A DNA stretch of 64,000 nucleotides from Candidatus Saccharicenans sp. (GCA_017992175.1 JAGOPD010000001.1:62001-126000); one strand, 5' to 3'; shown: positions 9,006-20,007, counted from the stretch's first letter. Notes: generated from the sequence alone by a model not told the origin. Numbers and translations: made by a program.

Positions 9006-9739
9006 CCATTTTAAAATCAGTTAACCGGTTGACCCTGCCGGTTAAGCTGGCTATTTTTCCTTCCTTCTGCCAGCTTTGTGGTCAGCTTCTCCTTGAACCT
9101 GAAGAAAAGGTAATCTGCCGCCAGTGCCTGGATCAGATTGATATCCATCAGGGGCCGGTCTGCCGGGTCTGCGGCCGGTTTCTTTATCAGGGAAAAGAAC
9201 CGGATTCGCTTTGCCTGGAGTGCCAGAACATCTTGCCTCCTTATGAACTCCATCGTTCCCTTGGGCCATATTCGGGACGTTTGAAAGAAATCATTATCCT
9301 TCTTAAGTACAAGGGGAATGAACCGCTGGCCTCTTCTCTGTCTGAACATCTTTACCGGCATTTTGGACCACAGGGAATACTGGCCGGAGTTGACCTGATT
9401 GTGCCTGTTCCTCTTCACCGCCGGAAACAAAGACAGAGAGGTTTTAATCAAGCCGAGCTTTTAGCCCGGGGGCTATCAAAACTGACGGGCAGCCCGCTTG
9501 GCCGGGGAATCTTGATCAAGACCAGAAATACCCCTTCCCAGGTTAGTCTTGAAGCCAGAAAGAGGGGATCGAATTTAAAAGGAGCTTTTGCCGTCCGGAA
9601 GGCAGGCCTGATCCGGAAACAGATAATATTGCTTATAGATGATGTTTATACCACCGGTTCGACTATCAGGGAATGCGCTTTAACCCTCAAGAAGGCAGGA
9701 GCTGAGGAAATTAGAGCCATCACTCTGGCCAGGGCTTAA
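9002..9739 (+). CDS. ComF-family phosphoribosyltransferase-like protein
   Basis: ComF-type protein (245 aa from the proposed start), related to DNA-uptake protein ComFC. N-terminal paired cysteines (CQLCGQ, CRQC, CRVCG, CLEC) form a zinc-binding region. The phosphoribosyltransferase signature ILLIDDVYTTGSTI lies near the C-terminus. The open frame extends to a TTG at 8957 inside the dksA-like gene. I prefer the GTG at 9002, which overlaps the upstream TGA by two bases and removes a non-family extension. Natural competence cannot be inferred from this gene alone. Confidence 0.88.
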   Translation: MTILKSVNRLTLPVKLAIFPSFCQLCGQLLLEPEEKVICRQCLDQIDIHQGPVCRVCGRFLYQGKEPDSLCLECQNILPPYELHRSLGPYSGRLKEIIILLKYKGNEPLASSLSEHLYRHFGPQGILAGVDLIVPVPLHRRKQRQRGFNQAELLARGLSKLTGSPLGRGILIKTRNTPSQVSLEARKRGSNLKGAFAVRKAGLIRKQIILLIDDVYTTGSTIRECALTLKKAGAEEIRAITLARA

Positions 9740-9741
9740 AT

Positions 9742-9773
9742 AAAAAAAAGCCCCTGCCTTTTGGGCAGAGGCC
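9742..9773 (-). terminator. Intrinsic terminator of hsp20
   Basis: Read on the minus strand, a GC-rich hairpin (GGCCTCTGCCC, AAAA loop, GGCAGGGGC) at 9750-9773 is followed by a run of eight T (9742-9749). It lies between the convergent comF and hsp20 genes and fits termination of hsp20. Confidence 0.85.
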
Positions 9774-9799
9774 TTGACAGCCAAAGCTTTAGTTAATCA

Positions 9800-10285
9800 T
9801 TACTTAGAAGATTTTTCTTCAGCCTTTTCCCCGCTACCTGGTTTAAGGATTTTTACCTTTTTCGGTTTGACCTCAGTTTTCTTTGGCAGATGGACTTTCA
9901 ACAAGCCATTTTCAAACTCGGCGCTGATATTATCGTAATCTACGTAATTGGGCAAAGTGAATGACCTGAAGAATGAGCCATAAGCCCGTTCAATTCGATG
10001 ATAATTCTCTTCCTTGGTCTCTTTTTCCAGCTTTCTTTCGCCTTTAATCGAGAGGGTGCCGTCTTCAACCTTAATCTCAACATCTTTCTCATTGACGCCC
10101 GGAAGCTCAGCTGACATGACGAGCTCGTTCTCAGTTTCATAAATATCAACAGCTGGAGACCAGGTGGATTGCATCAGCTCCGAATCCTCAAACCGAAGCG
10201 TAGGAAAAGAGTCTTCAAATAGTCTGTTCATTCTGTCGCGCAGAATTGTTAAATCCCTGAAAGGATCCCATTTAGTGATAGCCAT
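9800..10285 (-). CDS. Hsp20/alpha-crystallin small heat-shock protein
   Basis: ATP-independent holdase chaperone of the cytoplasm (161 aa). The alpha-crystallin domain spans about residues 40-145, with PAVDIYETENELVMSAELPG at its start and NGLLKVHLPK near its end. The tail is Lys/Glu-rich. The ATG is preceded by AGAGGAGGTT. The gene is monocistronic with its own promoter and terminator. No CIRCE element (TTAGCACTC-N9-GAGTGCTAA) is present upstream. Confidence 0.94.
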   Translation of the reverse strand: MAITKWDPFRDLTILRDRMNRLFEDSFPTLRFEDSELMQSTWSPAVDIYETENELVMSAELPGVNEKDVEIKVEDGTLSIKGERKLEKETKEENYHRIERAYGSFFRSFTLPNYVDYDNISAEFENGLLKVHLPKKTEVKPKKVKILKPGSGEKAEEKSSK

Positions 10286-10323
10286 GGTTTAACCTCCTCT
10301 CATAAATTCTTTAGTCATTCATT

Positions 10324-10352
10324 AATATAATATCGTAGTATATATTTGTCAA
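10324..10352 (-). promoter_or_regulatory. Consensus sigma70-type promoter of hsp20
   Basis: On the minus strand TTGACA (10347-10352), exactly 17 bases and TATATT (10324-10329) lie about 40 bases before the ATG. The spacer and -10 region are very A/T-rich, with AATATA and TATATT arms facing each other, which could also bind a regulator. Confidence 0.8.
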
Positions 10353-10367
10353 GTATTTTGAAAAAAA

Positions 10368-11045
10368 TTATTTACCCCTTATTAGGATAGTGGCTTCACC
10401 TTTCAACCTGTCCTCAGAGACTTTTGAGGCCAGATTATCGAGATTTCCCCTGATGAATTCCTCGTGGATCTTGGTTATTTCCCTGGCCAGAACAGCTTCC
10501 CTTGGCCCAAAGACCTCTCTGGCCACTTCTATAAACTGGTTGAATTTTCTCATTGGTAGGAAAAAGACCAGGGTTGCTTCTTCTTCTGCCACTTTCTGAA
10601 GGAAATTCTTTAATCCTACCCTTTTGACCGGGGGGAACCCAATAAAAAGCACTCTATGAGTCGGGAGCCCGGCTGCCGATAGAGCGGCCGTCAGAGCACT
10701 CGGGCCAGGAACTGGTATAACCTCAATACCACCGTCGATAGCGGCTTTAATCAGGGGGAAACCAGGATCGGATATACCAGGGGTCCCGGCATCTGAGACC
10801 AGGGCTATATCCTTTCCCTGTTCAAGGATGGATATAATCAGGGGAATCTTCTGCTTTTCCCGCGGTTGGAAGTAAGAAATGAGTCTTTTTTTCAGCCCAA
10901 AGGCATTAAGTAGCTTGACCGTCTGCCTGGTATCTTCGCAGGCAATAGCTTCAACCTCATTGAGGACTTGAAGTGCCCGGCTGGTAATGTCCTGCAGGTT
11001 GCCAATCGGAGTGCTGACTATAAATAACCGCCCTTTTTGACTCAT
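10368..11045 (-). CDS. rsmI: 16S rRNA (cytidine-1402-2'-O)-methyltransferase RsmI
   Basis: Methylates the 2'-O of C1402 in the decoding centre of 16S rRNA. The tetrapyrrole-methylase-type fold is shown by GRLFIVSTPIGNLQDITSRAL at the start, EDTRQTVKLL, SDAGTPGISDPG and PGPSALTAALSAAGLP. The open frame reaches 11129, but 28 residues there have no family match and overlap nadE. I take the ATG at 11045 (225 aa). Length is slightly short of E. coli RsmI because the C-terminal helical domain is reduced. Confidence 0.93.
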   Translation of the reverse strand: MSQKGRLFIVSTPIGNLQDITSRALQVLNEVEAIACEDTRQTVKLLNAFGLKKRLISYFQPREKQKIPLIISILEQGKDIALVSDAGTPGISDPGFPLIKAAIDGGIEVIPVPGPSALTAALSAAGLPTHRVLFIGFPPVKRVGLKNFLQKVAEEEATLVFFLPMRKFNQFIEVAREVFGPREAVLAREITKIHEEFIRGNLDNLASKVSEDRLKGEATILIRGK

Positions 11046-11064
11046 TTTTTCTTGATGGACGGGG

Positions 11065-11877
11065 TTATTTCCCCCAATCATAAGGATAGAGAAAATCATG
11101 ACCGATAGTCCGCTCGGACAGTTTGGCAATTGGAGGCATTTTCCTTTTGTATTCGGCTTTTCTGATTAATTCGGCTACCCGCCGGACTTTTTTTTCTTCC
11201 AGTCCTGCCTTGATAACCTCATCTGCCGTCAGCCGTTCATCCACCAGCTTGAAAAGAACGCTATCGAGTTCTTCATAACTAAGCCCAATTTCTCCCTCGT
11301 CAGTCTGGTCAGGCCAGAGGCCAGCCGTTGGCTTCCTCCGGAGAATTTGTTCTGGGACTTTGAGATACTGCCCCAGCTCCCGAAGCTGAGTCTTATAAAG
11401 ATCCCCCATAGGATTTATCCCGCAGGCCATATCCCCATGAATTGTCCCATAGCCTATTAATAATTCAGTTTTATTGCTTGTCCCGAGAATCATAGCCTTC
11501 AGCCGGGCCGAATAGTCATAAAGGATGGACATCCGCTCTCTGGCCATCTTGTTACCTTTGAGAACAGGATTATCGGTAGGATGCCCTGAAAAATAGGCGT
11601 CGATCTGGGGGGAAATGTCAATCGTTTCAAATTTTATCCCAAGAATCTGGCTGACCTCCTTCGCCAGGCTGACGCCTTCCTGATCATAATCCTTATAGGG
11701 CAGAATCAGGCCAAAGACATTGACCGAGCCAACGGCTTTGACCGCCAAGTAGGCACAGACGGTAGAATCAAGGCCCCCTGACAGGCCAATGATATTCCGT
11801 TCAAAGCCGGCTTTCTGGCTTTCTTCCTTGATAAAATTAATTAAAACCTTGGTAACAAGAGGGCAATTAATCTTCAT
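11065..11877 (-). CDS. nadE: NAD+ synthetase (synthetase domain only)
   Basis: Amidates deamido-NAD to NAD using ATP. The N-type ATP-pyrophosphatase loop SGGLDSTV is near residue 32, and GTSNKTELLIGYGTIHGDMACGINP and KPTAGLWPDQTDEGEIGLSYEELD are standard NadE signatures. I start it at the ATG at 11877 (MKIN), which has AGGGA five bases upstream, instead of an earlier ATG at 11931. It then has 270 residues and no glutaminase domain. The upstream nitrilase-family gene overlaps it by 11 bases and may supply ammonia from glutamine. Confidence 0.92.
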   Translation of the reverse strand: MKINCPLVTKVLINFIKEESQKAGFERNIIGLSGGLDSTVCAYLAVKAVGSVNVFGLILPYKDYDQEGVSLAKEVSQILGIKFETIDISPQIDAYFSGHPTDNPVLKGNKMARERMSILYDYSARLKAMILGTSNKTELLIGYGTIHGDMACGINPMGDLYKTQLRELGQYLKVPEQILRRKPTAGLWPDQTDEGEIGLSYEELDSVLFKLVDERLTADEVIKAGLEEKKVRRVAELIRKAEYKRKMPPIAKLSERTIGHDFLYPYDWGK

Positions 11878-12730
11878 CTTTTTCCCTGAGCAACCGGCCA
11901 AGAGAGTGCCAGATGACTTCCGGCCGTTCATCCCGGTAATATGGCCTGTTTTTTCTGGCCTTCCTGATCAGGTCAAAATCGATTTCCTGAAGTGAAAAGT
12001 CTGGCTCCAGATAGGGTAATTTAAGGCAAGGCTGTCCGTCGGGCGTGTAAATAAATGACCCGCCGGCAAAAGTTATTCCATCTTCAAGTCCCACCCGGTT
12101 GCAATAAATCAGATAGGCACTGGAAAAATAAGAAACGGCCTGACCCATTAATTCCCAGCTCTGGCTAGAGGCAAAGCCCTGGCTTTCCTTATCGGTTATC
12201 CCGCGGCCCGGGGCAGCAGAAATAGTAATAATCAGACCAGCTCCGCCGGCCAGCAGGCAATAACTTGAACTATAATGAAGGAAATCCCGGCAGATGAGCA
12301 AGCCAGCCCGGATTCCTCCAACCGCCAAGGTCCTGAATTCATGTCCTTTAGCGAAAAAACGGGCCTCTTCAAACATACCAGAAGTCGGCAGAAAAACCTT
12401 ACGGTGAATATGGGCTATCTCTCCTCTGGTTAAATAGGCAACCGAGTTATAAAAAAGGCCTGGATTTTCCCTTCTTTCTTCGACCAAACCAAAGACTAAA
12501 TCAATATCTCGCGAAGCCGTCAGCAGTCTGGCCATAATGGGCGAAGTTTCAGGCCTGATAGCTACTTCCGGAACCAGATCTTTAAGAGAATAGCCGGTCA
12601 GACTGAGCTCCGGGAAGATGATCAGGTCGGCTTTTTCTTTAACGGCTTTTTCAATAAATTCAAGGTGCATCTCTAAATTCTTATCAACCAGGCCCAGAAG
12701 CGGACTGATTTGAGCAATAGCTATTTTCAT
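11867..12730 (-). CDS. Carbon-nitrogen hydrolase (nitrilase family), probable glutaminase partner of NadE
   Basis: Nitrilase-superfamily amidase of 287 residues from the ATG at 12730 (MKIAIAQISP). The catalytic triad is visible: Glu in IIFPELSLTGY, Lys in HIHRKVFLPTSGMFEE and Cys in LLICRDFLHY. In glutamine-dependent NAD synthetases this domain is fused to the N-terminus of NadE; here it is a separate, overlapping gene directly upstream of nadE. That context suggests it delivers ammonia to NadE. A longer frame to 12808 has an unrelated 26-residue extension. Confidence 0.85.
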   Translation of the reverse strand: MKIAIAQISPLLGLVDKNLEMHLEFIEKAVKEKADLIIFPELSLTGYSLKDLVPEVAIRPETSPIMARLLTASRDIDLVFGLVEERRENPGLFYNSVAYLTRGEIAHIHRKVFLPTSGMFEEARFFAKGHEFRTLAVGGIRAGLLICRDFLHYSSSYCLLAGGAGLIITISAAPGRGITDKESQGFASSQSWELMGQAVSYFSSAYLIYCNRVGLEDGITFAGGSFIYTPDGQPCLKLPYLEPDFSLQEIDFDLIRKARKNRPYYRDERPEVIWHSLGRLLREKDED

Positions 12731-12857
12731 AAGGAATAAATAACATAAAATAAAGACTTCTGTCCAATTTTCACTTAGTTTCCTATTATTTTCTCTAAAA
12801 AGTTGCAAAAACAGGTCAGTTCTTATAAATTATAAGAAAGGCAATCAGGAATAATAA

Positions 12858-14306
12858 GTGCAACATATCGCTCTGGCTTTAAAAGATATTTATTTTCAAG
12901 GGAAAAGCGGCCGTTTAGTTATAAGAAGAAAAGAGATAGAAAAATATATTTTTTTCATCGAAGGTAAACCGTTTCAAGTCAAGACTAATGTTAAGTCGGA
13001 AAGATTAGGGGAAATACTTTTTAAACTTCAGAAAATTCAGCAGGACACTTTTTCTAAAATAGACGATTATATTGAAGCCAATCAGCCTCTGGGCGAAAGC
13101 CTGAAAAAGAGCGGAGCCATAAAAGAGACGGATCTCAGAGAGGCTCTGGCCTTTCAAATCAGGGATGCCCTTTTAAATGTTTTTAACTATTTTGATGCTG
13201 AGCTTTCCTTTCAAGAACGGTCGGATCTAAAACCACCGGCTGAGTTTCCAGCTTTAGATTTACCGTTTATTATTGACTATGGCATCCGCCGGATGAAATA
13301 TGATGCTTCCCTCCAGAAATTTTTTAGCGGTAAAAAGCTGATCCTGAAAAACACCAAGTATGCTTACCTCTTGACTGATGAAGAAAAGAGCTTGCTCCAG
13401 CCTTTTTCAACCAGGCAGGAAATTGACCGGCTACCTATTCCAGCCGGGTTTTCTTCTGATAGTTTTTTCCGCTGTCTGTACCTTTTTTATTGCTTGGAGA
13501 TGATCGAAGTTTCAGGCTCTGATACTTCTTCTCGAAAAGCTGATCAAGAGGGCCAGAAGTATAAGGATCAGGACCTGGACGAAATTGAAGAGCGGCTGGA
13601 AGAACTAAAAGAAATAAAGGCCGGTTTAAAGACCAAAAATTTTTACGAGTTACTGGGTGTTAACCGGACAGCTACCGAAGAAGAAATCAAAAAAGCCTAT
13701 TTTGGCCTGGCCCGTAAATATCATCCCGATCGCTTCAATCAGCAGGTCAAAGATACTTCCCTGATAAATGAAATATTCAATAGCCTGACCAGTGCTTACC
13801 GGATTTTAATTGATCCGCAAAAACGCCGAGAATATGATTCTCAACTGACTACCGTTGTCCAGGAATCGGCCGACGATCAAGCCAAAAAGGCAGAGATTAA
13901 ATACCGCCAGGCCAAGACTTTGTTTAATCAGGGCATGTATGAAGAAGCCATCGTTTTTCTGGAGGAGGCCCTTCGCCTTCGCCGGGGGAAAGCCGAATAT
14001 TTCCTGTTATTGGCCCTGGCCGAATCAAAACTTGAAGCCTATAAGAAAAAGGCCGAACAGGATTTTCTCCAGGCAATCGAATTACAGTCCTGGAATGCTG
14101 AGGCCTATTTAGGGCTGGGCTTGCTCTACATGAATGAGGGATTAAAAATCAAAGCCAGAAAACAATTGGAAAAAGCGCTGGAAATAGATCCTGACCGCCA
14201 ACAAACTAAAGCTCTGCTGGCCGAACTCGGTAAGAAAGGGAAAAAAACCGGCCTGAAATCAATTTTAGGCCTTGATTTCTCTGATCTGTTCAAAAAGAAA
14301 AAATAA
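12858..14306 (+). CDS. PATAN/DUF4388-like – DnaJ – TPR fusion protein
   Basis: A 482-residue cytoplasmic protein starting at GTG with AGGA upstream. Residues ~1-120 resemble the DUF4388/PATAN module (GKSGRLVIRRKEIEKYIFFIEG, LGEILFKLQKI), found in signalling and gliding-related proteins of Myxococcota and Acidobacteriota. Residues ~260-325 are a J domain with FYELLGV and the HPD motif near 287, so it should stimulate an Hsp70/DnaK. Residues ~345-460 hold about three TPR repeats. No DnaJ Gly/Phe or zinc region is present, so it is not general DnaJ. It is convergent with ligA. Confidence 0.85.
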   Translation: MQHIALALKDIYFQGKSGRLVIRRKEIEKYIFFIEGKPFQVKTNVKSERLGEILFKLQKIQQDTFSKIDDYIEANQPLGESLKKSGAIKETDLREALAFQIRDALLNVFNYFDAELSFQERSDLKPPAEFPALDLPFIIDYGIRRMKYDASLQKFFSGKKLILKNTKYAYLLTDEEKSLLQPFSTRQEIDRLPIPAGFSSDSFFRCLYLFYCLEMIEVSGSDTSSRKADQEGQKYKDQDLDEIEERLEELKEIKAGLKTKNFYELLGVNRTATEEEIKKAYFGLARKYHPDRFNQQVKDTSLINEIFNSLTSAYRILIDPQKRREYDSQLTTVVQESADDQAKKAEIKYRQAKTLFNQGMYEEAIVFLEEALRLRRGKAEYFLLLALAESKLEAYKKKAEQDFLQAIELQSWNAEAYLGLGLLYMNEGLKIKARKQLEKALEIDPDRQQTKALLAELGKKGKKTGLKSILGLDFSDLFKKKK

Positions 14307-14307
14307 C

Positions 14308-16341
<2,034 letters not shown>

Positions 16342-16437
16342 TTACAAAAAAAGGGGCTAAGAGTTAATCCGCCTTTCCTGAATTAGTTTTCCCCCTGCCT
16401 ATTAGAGCTTGAAGTGCCGGTTATTCGTTTTAACTTA

Positions 16438-17616
16438 CTATTTGGCCCCCAGTCTCCTTTTGGTTTCTTCGACCAGCCGGTTGAATTTGTCAATAGCTGC
16501 TTGCTGTTGCTTTTTCAGGCTTTCTATTTCAGCTTTTTTGGCTTCAATATCACCCATAAATTCCTTCATTTTTTGCTTGTCTTTCTCTGACATGTCTTCT
16601 TCATTTTTGCCGCCAAACCGTTCATTAAAGATCTGGGTCAGTTCTTCCAGCTCTTTAGCTTTAGTCTGCAAAGCCAGAACGGTTTCATTATATTTTAGAT
16701 CCTTGTTCATGGTGTAAAACAAGCTTTCGGCCATCTTCATCGCCTGCTGAGAATTGGCGTTGGGAAGAAGAGCCGCTTCCAGTGAATAGCGGACAGCTTC
16801 GTTGACCAGCGCAGGGTCGCTCTGGGCTTTTTTAGCCAGAAGAACAGCAATCGAAAAGGCTATCTCGCCGCTTTTCTTTTTATTATAGGCTTCTTTTAAA
16901 AAGATCAGGGCTTCTTCATTTCTGTTGGCCTTCATCAACAACTGTCCGAGGAAAAGAGCGTCGTTGGGGTCTTTACTCTGATTATAAATAGTCCGGAAAA
17001 CCTTTTCAGCTTCGGTATAATTCTTGGCCTCATAAAGTTCTCTGCCCATTTTCTTTAAAGGATGCAGAACTTTTGGGTCTTTTAAAAACGAATAGGCGGT
17101 AAGATAGGCCTCAATAGCCCCATTGGTGTCTTTAGACTTTTCGGCCGCACTGGCCAGGGTTAAATAGCCGGCGCCGATCATTCGGTTCCACTGCTCCGGG
17201 TTAGACTCTTCCTTATTTTTGTTAGTCTTAGCCAGTTCAATCACCTGGTTGGCATAGTTCCTGGCTTTATCCAGGTTCTGCCCCTGATAAGTATAAACTC
17301 CGCTTAAGGTCAACAGGACCTGGCATTTGGTCGTATCATCGAGGCCCCCAGCGCTCAGAGCTTTTTCTCCATAATTAATAGTCTCTTCAACCGTTTTGGT
17401 TTTACAGGGAGTCAGGCACAGGTTAGCATAGGCATAATTTTCATAGGTTGTGCCTTTACCTGCATAAGTTGTCACATAACTTTTAAGCAATTGAACTCGC
17501 TGGCAGGGATCGCTGGCTTGCATGGCTTTGATATAAGCTTCGTCAGCTGGATTCTGGGCCAGAGCCAGACTACTGGCAGCGATTAAAAGGAAAAGCATCA
17601 GCTGAATTCTTTTCAT
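16438..17616 (-). CDS. Secreted or periplasmic TPR-repeat protein
   Basis: A 392-residue protein with an N-terminal signal peptide (MKRIQLMLFLLIAASSLALAQ, predicted cleavage after ALA). TPR-like helices follow from about 30 to 300. A C-terminal coiled coil rich in Lys/Glu (about 310-392) ends in VEETKRRLGAK. An upstream ATG at 17631 exists, but GAGAGG is correctly spaced for the ATG at 17616. No enzyme domain is seen. It may act as a scaffold in the envelope; that is inference. Confidence 0.75.
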   Translation of the reverse strand: MKRIQLMLFLLIAASSLALAQNPADEAYIKAMQASDPCQRVQLLKSYVTTYAGKGTTYENYAYANLCLTPCKTKTVEETINYGEKALSAGGLDDTTKCQVLLTLSGVYTYQGQNLDKARNYANQVIELAKTNKNKEESNPEQWNRMIGAGYLTLASAAEKSKDTNGAIEAYLTAYSFLKDPKVLHPLKKMGRELYEAKNYTEAEKVFRTIYNQSKDPNDALFLGQLLMKANRNEEALIFLKEAYNKKKSGEIAFSIAVLLAKKAQSDPALVNEAVRYSLEAALLPNANSQQAMKMAESLFYTMNKDLKYNETVLALQTKAKELEELTQIFNERFGGKNEEDMSEKDKQKMKEFMGDIEAKKAEIESLKKQQQAAIDKFNRLVEETKRRLGAK

Positions 17617-17775
17617 CTCTAAACCTCTCATCTAAGTTAATTTCTAAATATCTTGCCCTTAAAAAAGAAAAAAGTCAATTGTTTATGTTAACCTGCTTTA
17701 AGCCCGGCTAGATAGGCTGGTTAGACTTAACTTTTTTACTCATATATAATTAAAACCGGGAAAAGAGAACAAAAG

Positions 17776-18711
17776 ATGCAGGCTTTTGAACAAATTTTTC
17801 TGGCCGAGACCGGGCTCAAGCTCGAGGCCGGTGTCCCTCTGGCCGCCTACTCCAGTTTCAAAATAGGAGGTCCGGCCCGCTTTTTTACCGAAGTCATTAA
17901 TCTTGATCAACTGCTAAAGGCAGTTGGAACTGCCAGGCAATACCGGTTTCCTTTCTATCTCATCGGAGGAGGTTATAATCTGCTTTTTGATGATGCCGGA
18001 TACCAGGGGTTGATCATCAGAAACAAAGCTTCGGCCATAAGTTACCATCCAGACCAGGGCCTGCTGGCCATAGATTCGGGCAGTGATCTTCAGACCGTGG
18101 TCAAAATGACGGTTTCTTCAGGTTTGACCGGCCTGGAATTTCTGGCTGGTATTCCGGGGACGGTAGGAGGAGCAATTTATGGCAACGCCGGGGCTTTCGG
18201 CCGGGCCATCGGTGAGAAAACAACCGGGGTTTTAACCCTTGACAGTGAGGGACAGCCAGTTAGCCTGAACCAGCCTTCTTTAGGATTTGGTTACAGGTCA
18301 TCTAACTTCAAGAAAAATCATCAGCCTATTTTAAAAGCCTTTTTATCCGTTGCCCCAGGTGAAAAAGATGAAATTGACCAGCTGGTCAAAGACTACCTTG
18401 AACAGCGACGCCGCCGTCACCCGCCGCGGACGACTGCCTGTGCCGGGAGTTATTTTAAAAATCCAGTTTTACCTGATGGGCAGCGGCTGGCTGCCGGTTT
18501 ATTGCTGGAAAAATCAGGGGCTAAAGGAATGCAGGTCGGGCAGGCAGCTGTTTATTCCGGGCACTGTAACTTTATTATCAACCTGGGCGGGGCAACTGCC
18601 CGTGATGTTCTGGAACTTGCCCGCCGCCTTCAGGAAAAAGTTCAGGAAAATTACGGCCTGTGGCTGGAAGAAGAAGTCATTTTTGTTCCAGCAGATGCTT
18701 CAATGCTTTAA
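17776..18711 (+). CDS. murB: UDP-N-acetylenolpyruvoylglucosamine reductase
   Basis: FAD-dependent enzyme that reduces UDP-GlcNAc-enolpyruvate to UDP-MurNAc in peptidoglycan synthesis. The FAD domain has YSSFKIGGPARFF and LIGGGYNLLFDD; GLEFLAGIPGTVGGAIYGNAGAFG is characteristic. The catalytic Ser is in AGSYFKNP and a C-terminal Glu in EEEVIFV. The 311-residue length and the absence of a long insertion fit the type II form. Its 3' end overlaps the convergent DUF2520 gene by 35 bases. Confidence 0.95.
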   Translation: MQAFEQIFLAETGLKLEAGVPLAAYSSFKIGGPARFFTEVINLDQLLKAVGTARQYRFPFYLIGGGYNLLFDDAGYQGLIIRNKASAISYHPDQGLLAIDSGSDLQTVVKMTVSSGLTGLEFLAGIPGTVGGAIYGNAGAFGRAIGEKTTGVLTLDSEGQPVSLNQPSLGFGYRSSNFKKNHQPILKAFLSVAPGEKDEIDQLVKDYLEQRRRRHPPRTTACAGSYFKNPVLPDGQRLAAGLLLEKSGAKGMQVGQAAVYSGHCNFIINLGGATARDVLELARRLQEKVQENYGLWLEEEVIFVPADASML

Positions 18712-19537
18712 CTTTTTTTTTCTCCAACCCTCTGTTCTCTGCCAGATTTAAAGCCTGGAGAGACATCAACCGGTATAGTTTTTCAAGGTCTGGCTTTGGA
18801 GACAGAGCTTTCAAATGTTCTCTTACCGTCTCTATATCGCCCCTTAAAACCGGTCCGGTCAGACTCCGTTCACAGCCCAGTTTTCTGACATTATTGAGAG
18901 TCTTATTAAGCAAAGGATAAATAACCTCAAGATAGGTTTTCTCTTCGAATCCCAGAAGCTCAAAGAGGCTCTTAGCTTCTGACAGGAGAACTACCATAAA
19001 ATTAGAAGTTATCGAGCAGGCCAGATGGTATAAGACCTTATTTTCAGGAGAAATCAAAATTACCCCGGCCTGGAGCTTTTTAGCCAGGAATTGGCCCAGC
19101 TTGACTGCTTTCTGATCCCCTTCCAATCCGAAAAAAATACCCTGGAAAATATCCGGATCTGGAGGAGTGTCAGCGAAGGTTTGGACAGGATGTAAAGAAG
19201 CCACAGCAGCTCCCCGCCGGGAGAGAGGTTGAAGAACTTCGGAGGAGACAGCTCCACTGGTCTGAAAAACATACTTGCCGCGGAGATCGAGGGCTGATAG
19301 CTCTCGAGCCACTTTAGCTATTAATCCGTCTGGAACACAGATAAAAGTTATCCCCGCCGCTCCGGCTGCCCGGCAGTTGTCCCTGGTGGCTTTTCCCTGT
19401 TTGATTATTCTTCTGGCCCGGCGGGCAGCTTGGAGGTCGCAGTCAGAAATATATTCTAATTGAAAACCGTGATTGGCTAAAGCCAGACCCAAGGAAACTC
19501 CAACTTTCCCCGCTCCGATAATAGAAAAACTTTTCAT
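18677..19537 (-). CDS. Rossmann-fold DUF2520-family oxidoreductase-like protein
   Basis: A 286-residue protein with an N-terminal NAD(P)-binding motif IGAGKVGVSLG and a C-terminal helical domain of the DUF2520 type (LYHLACSITSNFMVVLLSEAKSLF). Relatives resemble ketopantoate reductase/prephenate dehydrogenase folds, but the substrate is not established. The start ATG overlaps the stop of the upstream YacP-like gene by four bases, so the two are probably co-translated. Confidence 0.82.
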   Translation of the reverse strand: MKSFSIIGAGKVGVSLGLALANHGFQLEYISDCDLQAARRARRIIKQGKATRDNCRAAGAAGITFICVPDGLIAKVARELSALDLRGKYVFQTSGAVSSEVLQPLSRRGAAVASLHPVQTFADTPPDPDIFQGIFFGLEGDQKAVKLGQFLAKKLQAGVILISPENKVLYHLACSITSNFMVVLLSEAKSLFELLGFEEKTYLEVIYPLLNKTLNNVRKLGCERSLTGPVLRGDIETVREHLKALSPKPDLEKLYRLMSLQALNLAENRGLEKKKVKALKHLLEQK

Positions 19538-20007
19538 TTTCGACCAAAAAGCTCGGTCCAGAGTGAAATCTCAAGCGGAGTCGAATCATCGGCCTGTTTC
19601 TCGAGTTCCCGGCTGACCCGGTTGTCTTTTAAAACTTTTTTCAATTCCTTCAGGAACTCCTGGCAGGTCATGGACTTAACACCCCGCTGTCTGGCAATTT
19701 CCCTTACCCCGCGGTCAGAACTGATAACCTGATAATAACGCCGGTCTTTTTTAAGGCCGAGTAATCCTTCAATCAATTCATCAGCTGATTGACCGGGTTC
19801 TGGAAATAGAATGGTGAATTTCGAATTGAGCTGAATAAGGCGGTCTTCTTCCGGTGGGCGGCCATCGAAAACCAGAAAGACCCTGGATCTGGTGGCTTTT
19901 TGAAAGAGAAGCAAGCGGCCGATTAGCTGGCTGCGGCTGGAGAGGTTATATTTAAAATAGGGGTCAGCCTGTCCCATCAGATTGTTACCATCAATCAGAT
20001 AAGCCAT
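19534..20007 (-). CDS. YacP/Rae1-type NYN-domain ribonuclease
   Basis: A 157-residue NYN (PIN-like) nuclease family protein. The acidic N-terminal motif LIDGNNLMGQ, FLVFDGRPPEED and SSDRGVREIARQRGV carry the conserved metal-binding acidic residues of the fold. The Bacillus subtilis relative YacP (Rae1) cleaves mRNA at the ribosomal A site; whether this one does is inference. It is followed with a four-base overlap by the DUF2520 gene. Confidence 0.85.
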   Translation of the reverse strand: MAYLIDGNNLMGQADPYFKYNLSSRSQLIGRLLLFQKATRSRVFLVFDGRPPEEDRLIQLNSKFTILFPEPGQSADELIEGLLGLKKDRRYYQVISSDRGVREIARQRGVKSMTCQEFLKELKKVLKDNRVSRELEKQADDSTPLEISLWTELFGRK

